Shown: positions 23,983-34,003, counted from the stretch's first letter. The stretch: 64,000 nucleotides of DNA from an uncultured Prevotellaceae bacterium (GCA_900318335.1 ONKF01000012.1:62001-126000), one strand, 5' to 3'. Translations and numbers: made by a program. Notes: a model not told the origin generated them from the sequence alone.

Positions 23983-26900
23983 AACTCAAGAAACTCACCA
24001 TCGAAAACATCGCATCGATTGAACATGCCGAGATAGACTTTAGCGCCTCGCCCCTCAAGGACGAACACCTGTTCCTCATCACCGGTCCCACCGGTTCGGG
24101 CAAATCGACCATCATCGATTGCCTGTGCCTCGCGCTATATGGCACCACACCACGCCTGGAGTCGGCAAAGAAACGCGAGGGAAGCTACGAGGATGTCAAC
24201 AACAATGGCGTTATCAAGGCCTACGAGAGCAAGCAACTGCTGCGCCGTGGCACTGTCAGTGCCAGTGTGACGCTTACATTTGACGACAACCAGGGCATTC
24301 CCTATACCGCCACATGGCAAGTGAGACGTGCCCACAAGAGCCTCGACAACAACATCATGACGCCCGAACGGGCATTACGCACCGACGAGGGAATCGTGCC
24401 TGCTGTCGACATGCACAAGGTCACCGAAATCAACAATCATATCACCGAACTCATCGGGCTCAACATGAACGAGTTCTTCCGTACTGTCGTGCTCGCCCAG
24501 GGTAAGTTTGCCGAATTCCTTAACAGCAACGAGAACGAGAAATCCGCTCTGCTCGAGAAGATGACAGGCACCGAGATTTTTACCCAAGTGGGGAAAAAGA
24601 TATTTGAGGTCTTCCGCGACAAGGAGAACCGGCGCAACAACCTGCAGGCCCAGTTGAACGAAATCACCCTGCTCAATGACGAGCAAAAGGCCTCAATCAA
24701 CGATGAAATCGGGCAACTCAACAAGCAACAGACCACCATACAGCAACAGCGTGATGGCGCTAAAAAGATGACCGATTGGCTCGATGAAAAGGAACAAAAC
24801 GAGAGAAATCTCGCACAGAAACAGCAAGACCTTGCCCGCCACGAGGAGCGTACCCGTGAAGCCGCATTTGTGGCACAACAGCAACTGGTCATCGACTGGG
24901 AAGCCACCATCGAAGCCCGCCGCGAGATGAGGGACATGGTCCAAGCTCAACAGCGCCTGGAAACACTACAACAGCAGCAGCCCGCAATGCAAGACGAGTT
25001 TGACCGCCTGTGTGCCGCGCTGCGCGCTACCATTCACAACGTGGAGGAAAAGCGGAAAAAAGTCGATGAAATCGGGACTTTTCTCAAGCAAGAAGCCCCC
25101 AATAGCGCCATGTATGATGCCATCAAGACCATCAAGGCACACATGAAACAACGCCAAGGCGAACTGGACAATATCAACGCATTCACCCTAGCGCTTGAGA
25201 AGGAACGCCAGCGGTTACCACAAGTCGAGGCACAGGTCAAGTCGTCGCTCGAAGCCCGCAATGGCCAAGACGCCAAGGTCCAGCAACTGCAGACCCAATA
25301 TGACAGCATAAAGGTGGATCAGGTCAATGCCCAGAAGGATGCCGTGACCGAGGCCAAACAGGCACTGATTCTGTACAAGGCCAAGCTCGATGCCGTTGTC
25401 CAGGAGGCCGACACCATCCTGAAGATGCAAACCGATGCGGCTCATGAGCAGCAGAACCTCGACAAGGAAAACGCCGTCATTGACTCTAAACGCGCCCTCA
25501 AGGAACAGGCCCGTGAGGCACTCGAACGGGAAAAGGACTGGAATGCTCTCATCGAGCAGGCTCACAAGTCACTGCGCGAGGGCGACACATGCCCCGTTTG
25601 CGGCAACCGCATCAGCAACCTGCAGGCTCCTAAGGGTAAAAATGTCCTTGACGAGTTGAAACAGCGGCTCAAGGAAGCCGAGGATAACCTGCAAGCGAGT
25701 GAAACCGCCATTGCCGCCACAACCAAAGCCATCCAGAGGCTCAAACAGGACATCGCAGACCACATCTCAGCACAGGCCAACAAGCAGAACGATTGCGGCA
25801 GACACTGGTCATACACCCGTGAGTTGCTTACCCGATGCGGAAAAAACACCGATGAAACCGCCGATGCCACCCAAGCCGACGCGCTCATTGAGTCGCTCAA
25901 CAAGGACCTCGACAGCATCAATGCCACGTTGCAGCAGGCCACAGAGCTTTACAACCAGATTACCGCCGAACGCAACAAACTCACCCAGCTAACCAACGAC
26001 CACAACAAAGCGCAAATCGACCTCAACAAGGTGGGTGACAGCATTAAGTACCAGGAGGAAGCCATCGCACGCAGCAAAGCCAAGTTCGCTGAATTCACCG
26101 CCGAGCTCGATGAACTATTAACCATGAGTGACTGGCAGGAGTCCGTAGCCCAAAATGCCGGTTTCATCGACGAATTGGAGCAACGGGCCAACGCCTATCA
26201 GCTTCAGGTGAAGACCGCGCAGCAACTGGAGAACGAGATTCAGGTGGCTAACGCCATCATCCCTGCCATGCAGGAGAACAAGAACAATATCACAAGGCTT
26301 GTGGACAACGGCAAGGGCTGCGACGATGTTCCCCGCAATCTGGATGAGCTGTGGCGACAGTTCGAGAACAAACACATCAACTGGAGCAACCAGCTCGACA
26401 ACGAGCAAAACAACGCCCAACGCGCTCAGCATGCCCTTGACAAGTATATCGCCGAGCACCCGTCAACGACAATGGAACGCCTCACCGAGATTGACCGCCA
26501 CGGGCAGGGCGATATCGCCTATATCAAGCGGGCTCAGCAAGAACTGGCCGAACTGATCACCCACACCAAGGGCGAACTCACCTCGCTCAAGAGCCAAAAA
26601 GATGAAATTGCCGCCAAAAAGCCCGATTTCATCGAACAAGACCGCGAGCAGTTGAGCAGGATTCTCCTTGATAGCCAAGCGCAGCTTGAACAGTTGGCCA
26701 ACCAGATAGCCGACCGCAGGGCGCAACTCATGAATGACGAGGAAAACCGCAAGACTGCAGGCAAGAAGCAAGAGGAATTTGAAGCCGCCGATGCCGAGTA
26801 TCAGCAGTGGTATGAATTCAACACGATGCTGGGTGACAGCAATGGCACGACTTTCCGCAAGATTGCCCAGAGTTACATCCTGGGAGAACTCCTGCATTGT

Positions 26901-27305
26901 GCCAACGGCTACCTGCGCCAGTTCAATACCCGCTACACCCTTGAGGCCAAAACCGGCACACTCACCATCCTGGTGCGTGACCAGTTGCAAGGGGATATCA
27001 CAACGGTCAACACACTCTCGGGTGGAGAGGGTTTCATGGTATCGTTAGCGCTCGCATTGGCGTTGTCGAGCACGACCGGCAAGATCTTCAGCGTTGACAC
27101 ACTGTTCATCGACGAGGGTTTCGGCTCATTAAGCGGAGACTATCTCGAGAAGGTCATGGACACGCTGAACCGCCTCTACAACATGGGTGGCAAGCGCGTG
27201 GGCATCATCAGCCACGTGGAGGCTCTGCAGGGCAGGGTCACGACCCAGATTCAAGTCACACGTGACCAGAAGAACAACACCGTCAGCCGCGTGACTGTCG
27301 TTTAA
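23979..27305 (+). CDS. sbcC: ATPase subunit SbcC (SMC-like)
   Basis: The 1108-residue protein has the Rad50/SbcC layout. The N-terminal ATPase half contains Walker A TGPTGSGKST (near 36). Long coiled coils interrupted by a zinc hook follow, with CPVCGNR near residue 537. The C-terminal half has the ABC signature LSGGEGFMVSLALALALSS (near 1013) and Walker B TLFIDEGFGSL (near 1042). It drives SbcD nuclease action on DNA ends and hairpins. The coding strand is rich in Gln, Glu and Lys codons, as expected for the coiled coils. It ends 15 bp before a strong terminator. Confidence 0.95.
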   Translation: MKLKKLTIENIASIEHAEIDFSASPLKDEHLFLITGPTGSGKSTIIDCLCLALYGTTPRLESAKKREGSYEDVNNNGVIKAYESKQLLRRGTVSASVTLTFDDNQGIPYTATWQVRRAHKSLDNNIMTPERALRTDEGIVPAVDMHKVTEINNHITELIGLNMNEFFRTVVLAQGKFAEFLNSNENEKSALLEKMTGTEIFTQVGKKIFEVFRDKENRRNNLQAQLNEITLLNDEQKASINDEIGQLNKQQTTIQQQRDGAKKMTDWLDEKEQNERNLAQKQQDLARHEERTREAAFVAQQQLVIDWEATIEARREMRDMVQAQQRLETLQQQQPAMQDEFDRLCAALRATIHNVEEKRKKVDEIGTFLKQEAPNSAMYDAIKTIKAHMKQRQGELDNINAFTLALEKERQRLPQVEAQVKSSLEARNGQDAKVQQLQTQYDSIKVDQVNAQKDAVTEAKQALILYKAKLDAVVQEADTILKMQTDAAHEQQNLDKENAVIDSKRALKEQAREALEREKDWNALIEQAHKSLREGDTCPVCGNRISNLQAPKGKNVLDELKQRLKEAEDNLQASETAIAATTKAIQRLKQDIADHISAQANKQNDCGRHWSYTRELLTRCGKNTDETADATQADALIESLNKDLDSINATLQQATELYNQITAERNKLTQLTNDHNKAQIDLNKVGDSIKYQEEAIARSKAKFAEFTAELDELLTMSDWQESVAQNAGFIDELEQRANAYQLQVKTAQQLENEIQVANAIIPAMQENKNNITRLVDNGKGCDDVPRNLDELWRQFENKHINWSNQLDNEQNNAQRAQHALDKYIAEHPSTTMERLTEIDRHGQGDIAYIKRAQQELAELITHTKGELTSLKSQKDEIAAKKPDFIEQDREQLSRILLDSQAQLEQLANQIADRRAQLMNDEENRKTAGKKQEEFEAADAEYQQWYEFNTMLGDSNGTTFRKIAQSYILGELLHCANGYLRQFNTRYTLEAKTGTLTILVRDQLQGDITTVNTLSGGEGFMVSLALALALSSTTGKIFSVDTLFIDEGFGSLSGDYLEKVMDTLNRLYNMGGKRVGIISHVEALQGRVTTQIQVTRDQKNNTVSRVTVV

Positions 27306-27320
27306 CACACTACTGCATCC

Positions 27321-27361
27321 TACAATAAAGGGCGGCTTGTGAAAAGCCGCCCTTTATTGTA
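27321..27361. terminator. Bidirectional terminator between sbcC and the DUF4251 gene
   Basis: A perfect 18-bp stem (27321-27338 with 27344-27361) has a GTGAA loop and a GC-rich core flanked by AT on both sides. It works as a terminator in either direction and serves convergent genes. Confidence 0.9.
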
Positions 27362-27377
27362 GTCTCGCCAAATATGC

Positions 27378-27869
27378 TTACAGGACATCAAGTCCGTGAA
27401 TCATACCGCTGTAAGATATCGCATCACGTCCACGCGGGTCAACGTCAACTGTGGTTTTACCGTTCATGAACACCTCGATATGGAAACGGTAGTGGTCATC
27501 ACCATTATCCACCTTGAAGGTCACCCGGGCGCGGTCATCCTTAGGATACTCCACCTTGTAGTCAGTGATCGGGCTCGAGAAATTCAGGGCCTTGTAACCA
27601 CTGGCATAACCCACATTCTGGCCCGAGCCCACATAGGGCAGATAGCAAGATACCGTGCCGTCACGGACGATTAACTTCTGGCCCTGGCTCACACTCACGG
27701 TGGGGGCGGACAAGGGTCGCATCGAACCCACCATCACCACAAACTGCCGCATCTCGAGTAGTGCCTGTACGGCTTGTGCCTGTACGGGGTCCACAGCGCT
27801 CTTATTGGATCCGCATGCCATAAGCATGAGAGCCATCAAAGTCATCGAAACGAGTAAAATCTTTTTCAT
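27378..27869 (-). CDS. DUF4251 lipoprotein, copy 1
   Basis: From the ATG at 27869 the product is 163 residues (the frame opens two codons earlier). It has a lipoprotein signal with the lipobox LMACGS, then a DUF4251-type domain with QFVVMVGSMRPLSAP, VSCYLPYVGSGQ and a final HYRFHIEVFMNGKTTVDV strand region. These are small surface or periplasmic lipoproteins of Bacteroidales with no established function; the fold is probably a beta-barrel-like lipid- or ligand-binding domain. It is a paralogue of the next gene upstream, with the same SCYLPYVG/DSYLPYMG element at equivalent positions. Confidence 0.78.
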   Translation of the reverse strand: MKKILLVSMTLMALMLMACGSNKSAVDPVQAQAVQALLEMRQFVVMVGSMRPLSAPTVSVSQGQKLIVRDGTVSCYLPYVGSGQNVGYASGYKALNFSSPITDYKVEYPKDDRARVTFKVDNGDDHYRFHIEVFMNGKTTVDVDPRGRDAISYSGMIHGLDVL

Positions 27870-27969
27870 ATCCAAGAAGTTTTTTAGTTAACGATACCGC
27901 TATGCGGTGATGAACTCATCTACTATTAAGACCATGGAAAACGATGATAGTTTAATTCGTGAGCCACGA

Positions 27970-28455
27970 TTAAAAAATCATCTCTCCGTCAAACGAGATT
28001 GCATCATGATCCTGCGCAATGACATCGATGACCGCTTTACCGTTAGTGAACAGGTCGATGCGGTAATGGTAGTAGTCCTCCTGGTTATTCACGTCAAATT
28101 CAATAACAAGTCGGTTACTGGTGGACTTGACCATCTTGTAGTTCTCGATCTTTCCCTTGAAGTTAAGGCCTTTACCGCCACCATAGGGTACACGGTAAGC
28201 CTCACCCATGTAGGGAAGATAACTATCCACCTCATCGCCATTGATTTTCAACTCATAGTTAGAGCTCACATGGCGAGCCATGCCGCCCAGGGGTTTCATC
28301 CAATCCACAGCAATGGTGTACTGGCGGGCCTCGACTGCGTTAACCACTTGCTGGGTAATCTGCGCCTGCTGTTCGGCCTTGGTCAATCCGTTAGTTGTGC
28401 CACACGAGGTGAGCACGGCAGCAATTACTGCCAACATAAATACGATCTTTTTCAT
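27970..28455 (-). CDS. DUF4251 lipoprotein, copy 2
   Basis: The 161-residue product has a lipoprotein signal (MKKIVFMLAVIAAVLTSCGT, lipobox LTSC) and the same domain as copy 1: QYTIAVDWMKPLGGMARHV, VDSYLPYMGEAYRVPYGGGK and YYHYRIDLFTNGKAVIDV. Identity with copy 1 is moderate, so the duplication is not recent. It is 58 bp downstream of the first PorZ-like gene and 100 bp upstream of copy 1, all on the minus strand. No terminator is evident between them, so co-transcription is possible. Function is unknown. Confidence 0.78.
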   Translation of the reverse strand: MKKIVFMLAVIAAVLTSCGTTNGLTKAEQQAQITQQVVNAVEARQYTIAVDWMKPLGGMARHVSSNYELKINGDEVDSYLPYMGEAYRVPYGGGKGLNFKGKIENYKMVKSTSNRLVIEFDVNNQEDYYHYRIDLFTNGKAVIDVIAQDHDAISFDGEMIF

Positions 28456-28513
28456 AGCTAAAGCATTTGATAAATTAATAATTGGAAATAATTAACACAT
28501 ATATATCATTTGA

Positions 28514-30832
28514 TTAACGAATCACGGCAATCTTGGTCACTACCGCCTCGCTGCCACCGTTGGCACGAGAACAGAGCACCATATAGACACCCGTCTTGAC
28601 ACGCTCGCCATACTGGTCACAGCAGTCCCATGTGGCCATGCCGCCCGTCGACTTCAACTGCCTGATGACATTGCCGCTGGCGTCTGCGATTTTGACCAGC
28701 GAATTGTCCATCATTCCCGTAATGGTCACTTCACCTGTATACTCGGGTCGCACAGGGTTGGGATAGGCATAGATGTTGCTGTAGTTGGGCTCGGCAGGGC
28801 TACTGTCGCTGAAGTATTCATACAGACCTGTAGGCGTTGTGACATAAACCGAGTTGCTGTTGGGATTGCAGCACACGCGATAGATGGTGTTGGACGCCAG
28901 GGGGCTGTTGGTCGAATTGAATTTCTTGATAATCTGCGTTCCGTCGGCACTCACGAGGAAGAGTCCCGAGGTCTGGGTGGCAATCCACTTGCGGTTAGCG
29001 CCATCCACAGCGATATCATTAACCTGGATACCATTGAGCAGATAATCGGCCATGCCGGTGCCATCGTTGCGCGGCACCTTGATGTGGTTTACCCTGAAGC
29101 TGCCTGTGAAGGCCTGGGCGGGATTGAACGAGATGACACCCTCGGTACAGCCCATCCACACCATGCCATTGCGGTCCTCGGTGAAGCACATGATTTTAGT
29201 CCAACTGAAGGGTTGTCCATCCTGGTCGATAAGTTCGCTGAACATCATCTGTTGAGGCCGTGATGAGATATCCCCATTGGAATTCCACATCACAATGGGC
29301 CTTTGGTAATCACCATTACTAAATATCTTGATGTCGTAACTGCTGTTTTTAGTCGATATAAAACTTGCAGTCTTAGTGGGCTCGTCCCTCAAACCATCAA
29401 TCTCAGGAATCACCCAATCACTCTTGCTGCTGGTGTTCTGCTTGAGCTTTGAGGCAGGAAGTACCATCACGGGAGATTTACCGTTCTTGAAAGTCTCATA
29501 GGTCTGCACGGCCCAGAGGTTACCATTGCGGTCAATCGTAATGATAGGATGACAGCAAGTACGCTTTGACAACGGGGAATTGGTAGAGTCATAGATTTGG
29601 ACAATCTCATTCTCATAAACCTTGAGCAGACCTTGATGCCAGGAACTTAACAGATAGGTATCAGGGTCACCAGGCATAAACTCGATTTTGAAAGAGCCCT
29701 TTACAGGAGCTTCCTCAGGGGTGACATCGTTCCACTTCAAGCCGTCATAAGTGTTCACCGCAGTCGGCCTGCTTTCCTCTTCAACAAAGAAGGAGTTGGT
29801 TGCCGGACTTGAGACATAAAGCAAGTCATCAGCTTTATTATAAGTCATCCAGAAAGGCAGGTCAAAGGTCACAGCATTGGGCAAATAGTAATTCTCGCTA
29901 TCCAACTGATGCAAACCATTTCGACCAGCCGCCCATATTGTGCCATCACCCGCAGGATGGGCACTGCACATTTCTCCATCAGTGTCAAAGGACTCTATAA
30001 TCTGTCCATACTCATCGGTCATGAAACACTGATCCATGTCAGGGACGTACAGCAAATAACCGTCCACCGTCTTCTGCAACAGTTCAGTGGCTTTATCAAT
30101 GAGCGTTTGAGACTCAAACAATGCCTGTTCATCATCATCTACAGTCATCGAATAGAGGACTGTAGAATCCGACAGACAGAAGAACGTGGAGTCGTTGATG
30201 GCACGCAAACAGCTTCCCTTGATAACTGTGGAGGTCTCGAACGATGACAATTTATCGTAATAAACATCAGCAAGACCATAGTAGGAAGCATCCGGGGAAG
30301 TCAACAACAACATATTGCCCACTTGGGCTACCGACGACAATGACTTGCCGTAGAGGTGTGACTCCTTGACGACAAACTTGCTGTCATCAATCACCACATA
30401 GCCAAAATCGGTGGCCAGATAAATCTCACCAGGCGCAAAGGTCACATCATTGATGGCCTTGCTCGATGTCATCACAGCATCCTTGATTTCGGGCATGTTC
30501 ACGACACTGCCGTCAGTCTTAATGATATCAATATTGGAATTGCCATAGATGACGACGAGGTAATCCTTGTCACTGTTGTAATATACCTGCTGGATGACCA
30601 TATCGGTCAAGTCATTGACAATGCTCAATGCCTCGTTTTCGTTGGTCTGCTTGTCCAGCCTGAACAAGTTGCCCGAAGATAAGTAATAAACCCAGTCCTC
30701 AGCATCGACAATAGCATTCACGTCGGTTCCCACAAAAGCGGAATGGAAACGCCAGTCGCCAACAGCATTCTGGGCACCGGCACACAACGTGGTCAACACA
30801 GTCAAGAACAACAGTATCTTCTTTATCATCAC
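28514..30832 (-). CDS. PorZ-like beta-propeller protein with type IX-type C-terminal domain, copy 1
   Basis: The 772-residue protein has a signal peptide ending CAGAQ, and its opening VGDWRFHSAFVGTDVNAIVD is typical of PorZ. Two-component-regulator-type propeller repeats follow through about residue 680 (for example ITIDRNGNLWAVQTYE and DRNGMVWMGCTEGVIS). The end is a type IX-type beta-sandwich: YAYPNPVRPEYTGEVTITG, then GERVKTGVYMVLCSRA. In Porphyromonas gingivalis, PorZ (776 residues) is a surface component of type IX secretion that delivers A-LPS to the sortase PorU. The matching length and layout support that family here. A paralogue lies at 31555, so which copy serves the secretion system is open. 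Confidence 0.8.
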   Translation of the reverse strand: MMIKKILLFLTVLTTLCAGAQNAVGDWRFHSAFVGTDVNAIVDAEDWVYYLSSGNLFRLDKQTNENEALSIVNDLTDMVIQQVYYNSDKDYLVVIYGNSNIDIIKTDGSVVNMPEIKDAVMTSSKAINDVTFAPGEIYLATDFGYVVIDDSKFVVKESHLYGKSLSSVAQVGNMLLLTSPDASYYGLADVYYDKLSSFETSTVIKGSCLRAINDSTFFCLSDSTVLYSMTVDDDEQALFESQTLIDKATELLQKTVDGYLLYVPDMDQCFMTDEYGQIIESFDTDGEMCSAHPAGDGTIWAAGRNGLHQLDSENYYLPNAVTFDLPFWMTYNKADDLLYVSSPATNSFFVEEESRPTAVNTYDGLKWNDVTPEEAPVKGSFKIEFMPGDPDTYLLSSWHQGLLKVYENEIVQIYDSTNSPLSKRTCCHPIITIDRNGNLWAVQTYETFKNGKSPVMVLPASKLKQNTSSKSDWVIPEIDGLRDEPTKTASFISTKNSSYDIKIFSNGDYQRPIVMWNSNGDISSRPQQMMFSELIDQDGQPFSWTKIMCFTEDRNGMVWMGCTEGVISFNPAQAFTGSFRVNHIKVPRNDGTGMADYLLNGIQVNDIAVDGANRKWIATQTSGLFLVSADGTQIIKKFNSTNSPLASNTIYRVCCNPNSNSVYVTTPTGLYEYFSDSSPAEPNYSNIYAYPNPVRPEYTGEVTITGMMDNSLVKIADASGNVIRQLKSTGGMATWDCCDQYGERVKTGVYMVLCSRANGGSEAVVTKIAVIR

Positions 30833-30997
30833 TAACTGATTTTTTATATTACTATTTCAATGATAGAGCCGCCAATCAAGCACATGGCCCCTATAGGTTA
30901 TAACGTAATAACACAAGTGTAAATTGTGTTATCAGGGAATTATACCCTCATGTCCCAGCCGCATGAGCGGGAGAATATTTCATATTATGCCCATTGC

Positions 30998-31459
30998 CTA
31001 TATCTTGAGGTTCACGACCTTGGGCTGAGGAGACGAGGTGTCATAGGTGAACGTCGCCCAGGTGCTGGTCACCTGGCTCTCATAACGCATCCGGTACTTC
31101 TCTCCAGGCCGCAGGCACTTCACGGTTACTTCACCATTAACGGCCACACCCACTGAACCCCGCCGCCTGACGCCTTTCTTCTCGACGATGGAACAATGGT
31201 CGTCTTGAATGGTGAACACCAGGTTGACCGTTTCCTCGGCTCCGATAGACAGGCCTGTACGGGAAATCCTCACCCTGCCGTTATCGAGTGCTTCGAGGCT
31301 CACGGTATCCTCGTCGTCATCGCACTCGGCAGGTGAGGTCAAGAGCTGCACGATATAGGTGCTGGGCGGATGCTTTTCGCTCCGTCCCATGAGCAACGCC
31401 ACAAGAGCCATCGCGATGACAAAAGCAATCGTGTAAAACTCTATAGAATTGATATCCAT
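30998..31459 (-). CDS. Membrane-anchored hypothetical protein between two PorZ paralogues
   Basis: The 153-residue protein begins with one membrane segment (FYTIAFVIAMALVALLMG, residues about 8-25). A roughly 120-residue beta-rich domain follows (ISRTGLSIGAEETVNLVF, VGVAVNGEVTVKCLRPG). I recognise no family. It lies between the two PorZ-like genes on the same strand. A terminator hairpin with a T run separates it from the upstream paralogue, so it may have its own weak promoter. Its position suggests, but does not show, an envelope role. Confidence 0.55.
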   Translation of the reverse strand: MDINSIEFYTIAFVIAMALVALLMGRSEKHPPSTYIVQLLTSPAECDDDEDTVSLEALDNGRVRISRTGLSIGAEETVNLVFTIQDDHCSIVEKKGVRRRGSVGVAVNGEVTVKCLRPGEKYRMRYESQVTSTWATFTYDTSSPQPKVVNLKI

Positions 31460-31494
31460 ATCACAATCAACACTGGACTCACATTATAAAAAAC

Positions 31495-31529
31495 ACAAGA
31501 GGACATGCATGAACCGCACACCCTCTTGT
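31495..31529 (-). terminator. Rho-independent terminator of PorZ-like copy 2
   Basis: An 8-bp stem (31522-31529 with 31495-31502 on the minus strand) is followed in the direction of transcription by GTTTTTTAT, a typical T run. Confidence 0.8.
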
Positions 31530-31554
31530 ATATATCCATTAAGGCTTGAAGCCT

Positions 31555-33900
31555 TTACTTGATAACCATCACAGTTGCCTGGGGCGTACCCGTGATTGCG
31601 GGCTGGGCACCCTGGGCGGCATAGATGTTGTAGATGCCAGTGGGAACACGCTCACCGTCGGCACCACTGCCATCCCACAGGGCGCTACCCATCACGGGAC
31701 CAAACTGCTTCACGACGTTGCCATCACGGTCGGTGATGGTGACATAGGAATTCTCCATCAGCTTAGCAATCTTGATCATGCCAGTGAAGTCAGGCTCGAT
31801 GGGATTGGGGAAGGCATATACATTGTCGAAGTTGAGTGCAGCGGCATCACCATCGGGAACATACTCGGCAAAGCCGTTATCGGTGAAGATGTAAACGCGG
31901 TTATGCTCGCGGTCACACTCAACGCTCCAAACGGTGTTGCTGGGAATATCGCTGTTGGCGGTGGTGAAGTGGTTATACACCTCGGTACCGTCGGGCGACA
32001 CGAAATACAGACCGTTGATGGTGGCAATCCACTTGTTGTTGTGGCTGTCACAACCGATATCATAGACGGTTAAGCCCTCACACAGGTAACCATTGCCCTC
32101 GTCAAACTTGGTCACATAGGGGGATACAGCCTTGGGATACTCGTCAAAGACATGTTCGGGATCAAAGATGAACACGCCAGAGGTCGAGCCAGCCCAGATG
32201 AGACCGTCGAGGTCCTCTTCCATGTGGTACATGTAGGTCCAGTCCACCTGACGGTTGTTCTGGTCGATGAAGTGGGTAATCGTTGCCAAGCGGTAGTTGT
32301 CTACCATGACATCCTCACTGAAGTTGTCCCAGCAGTACATGGATGACTTGTAGTCACCATCGTTATAGATCTTGACGTTGTTCTTCTTGGAAATGAGGAA
32401 GCGTGAAGCCTGCATCTTCTTGGTATTAAGCTGCAGCAGACCCGAGGGCTGGAACCAGTCGGTCTTGGTTACCGATGACAGGGCAACCTTGTTCTTGGGC
32501 AATACGGCCACAGGGCAGCTTGAGCTACCATAGGAGCTCACAATCCACATATTGCCATAGTTGTCAAATGCGGGATGAGCCTTGTAGGTACCCATCAGAC
32601 TGTTGTTCTTATTATAGGTGAAAACAACCGAGTGGTTTTTCACCCTGTAGATACCGCTTGCCCAACTTGCACGGAAATAGGTCGTCGAATCCATGGGATA
32701 GAACACGAACTGATAACCCGAGCCGTTGGGATAATAGCTGGTGACATTACTCCAGTTGGTACCATCAAAGATGTTGATGACATTGGGGGCAAAGTTGCCG
32801 CTCTGGGTACGGTTTACACGGTTCAATGCCGAGGTGGCAGTGAACAACTGGTCCAGTGCAGGGTTGTAGTGCAGCCAGTAAGGCTCATCGGTCGTCAAGG
32901 CATTAACCGCATAGCTGGTTGTGGAACCGCTCTTACGCAGACCAGCACCGTCATTGATCCAGACGGTGCCATCACCATTGGGATAGCAAGTGGCGAAGCC
33001 CAGCGTGGAAGAGGCCTTGGTTGCTACCGTTCCCGTCTCATCAATCGTATAGTAGTAGTTCTGGCCGGCAAAGTTGGCAATGAAGCCAGTCTTGGCCTTC
33101 TGGGCCGTGATTTCGGTCTCGGCCGAGAGAGTAACCAGGTTAGTCACTGACAAGGTACCTGACGAGAAGTCATAGTTCTTCAGGTCTTTCACGTTCAGCA
33201 GGAAGAGGGAGTGGTCGTTGATGGGATAGAGCCTTGCACCCTTATATGAGCCACCATAATAGGATGGATACTCGTTGATGGGGTCATTGCTGCCAACAGG
33301 GCCATAATAGCAATCATGATTGGTCAGGATGACCATCGTGTTGCCCACAACGGCAACCGAGTTGACATTACCCGTGCGGCCCATCACCTTGTGGTTGCCG
33401 GTAATCGTCTTGGTAGCCTCGTCGATAGTCACATAACCGTAATCGACTGCCACATAGGCGACACCGTGGGCAAACGTGATGTCGTTGATGGTCTTACCGG
33501 TATATCCGGTGAGCACGTTATCTTCGAGTGTGTAATTGCGGACATCCACCACAATGTCTTTCAGCTTGCTGACATTATAAACGGCACCCGTGTTGTCGAT
33601 GATGTCGATGTTGCAGTTGAGATAAGCGACAAACAACAACTGATTCTCCCAATCGTAGAAAATCTGAGAAATCTGATTATCAGACAACAGGTTCTGCCTG
33701 TTCAGGGCAATGGTCGTCGTCGTGGCCTTGTCAAACTGGAAAAGGCTACCACTGTTCAAGTAATAGATTTTGTCACCTGTGTCATAAACATTCTGAATCT
33801 TGGCGGTCAGATAGTAGTTATGAACTTTCCAGGTACCGGCACTGGCAGTAACAGCGGCCATCACCAGCAGCAAAACAAAAAGAAGATGTTTTTTTAACAT
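31555..33900 (-). CDS. PorZ-like beta-propeller protein with type IX-type C-terminal domain, copy 2
   Basis: The 781-residue protein has a signal peptide ending TASAG and shares the PorZ layout with copy 1. The N-terminal propeller has KIYYLNSGSLFQFDKATT against WVYYLSSGNLFRLDKQTN in copy 1. A second propeller includes HPAFDNYGNMWIVSSYG and EEDLDGLIWAGSTSGVFI. The C-terminal beta domain has YAFPNPIEPDFTGMIKIAK and GERVPTGIYNIYAA. It is a divergent paralogue of the protein at 28514, with a similar length. It carries its own promoter upstream and a terminator behind it, so the two copies can be expressed independently. Confidence 0.78.
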   Translation of the reverse strand: MLKKHLLFVLLLVMAAVTASAGTWKVHNYYLTAKIQNVYDTGDKIYYLNSGSLFQFDKATTTTIALNRQNLLSDNQISQIFYDWENQLLFVAYLNCNIDIIDNTGAVYNVSKLKDIVVDVRNYTLEDNVLTGYTGKTINDITFAHGVAYVAVDYGYVTIDEATKTITGNHKVMGRTGNVNSVAVVGNTMVILTNHDCYYGPVGSNDPINEYPSYYGGSYKGARLYPINDHSLFLLNVKDLKNYDFSSGTLSVTNLVTLSAETEITAQKAKTGFIANFAGQNYYYTIDETGTVATKASSTLGFATCYPNGDGTVWINDGAGLRKSGSTTSYAVNALTTDEPYWLHYNPALDQLFTATSALNRVNRTQSGNFAPNVINIFDGTNWSNVTSYYPNGSGYQFVFYPMDSTTYFRASWASGIYRVKNHSVVFTYNKNNSLMGTYKAHPAFDNYGNMWIVSSYGSSSCPVAVLPKNKVALSSVTKTDWFQPSGLLQLNTKKMQASRFLISKKNNVKIYNDGDYKSSMYCWDNFSEDVMVDNYRLATITHFIDQNNRQVDWTYMYHMEEDLDGLIWAGSTSGVFIFDPEHVFDEYPKAVSPYVTKFDEGNGYLCEGLTVYDIGCDSHNNKWIATINGLYFVSPDGTEVYNHFTTANSDIPSNTVWSVECDREHNRVYIFTDNGFAEYVPDGDAAALNFDNVYAFPNPIEPDFTGMIKIAKLMENSYVTITDRDGNVVKQFGPVMGSALWDGSGADGERVPTGIYNIYAAQGAQPAITGTPQATVMVIK

Positions 33901-33995
33901 ATCAAGTAAGTTTAATCTAATAATCTACCATATTAACACACTGATTAACAGCGAAATATGCAGCCAGACCGCATAAAACCCACTGAATCAAATGC

Positions 33996-34003
33996 CAAAG
34001 TTA
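33996..34003 (-). promoter_or_regulatory. Bacteroidota -7 element (TAACTTTG)
   Basis: TAACTTTG on the minus strand, 95 bp upstream of the ATG of PorZ-like copy 2, which implies a leader of about 90 bases. The -33 match is poor. Confidence 0.55.
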
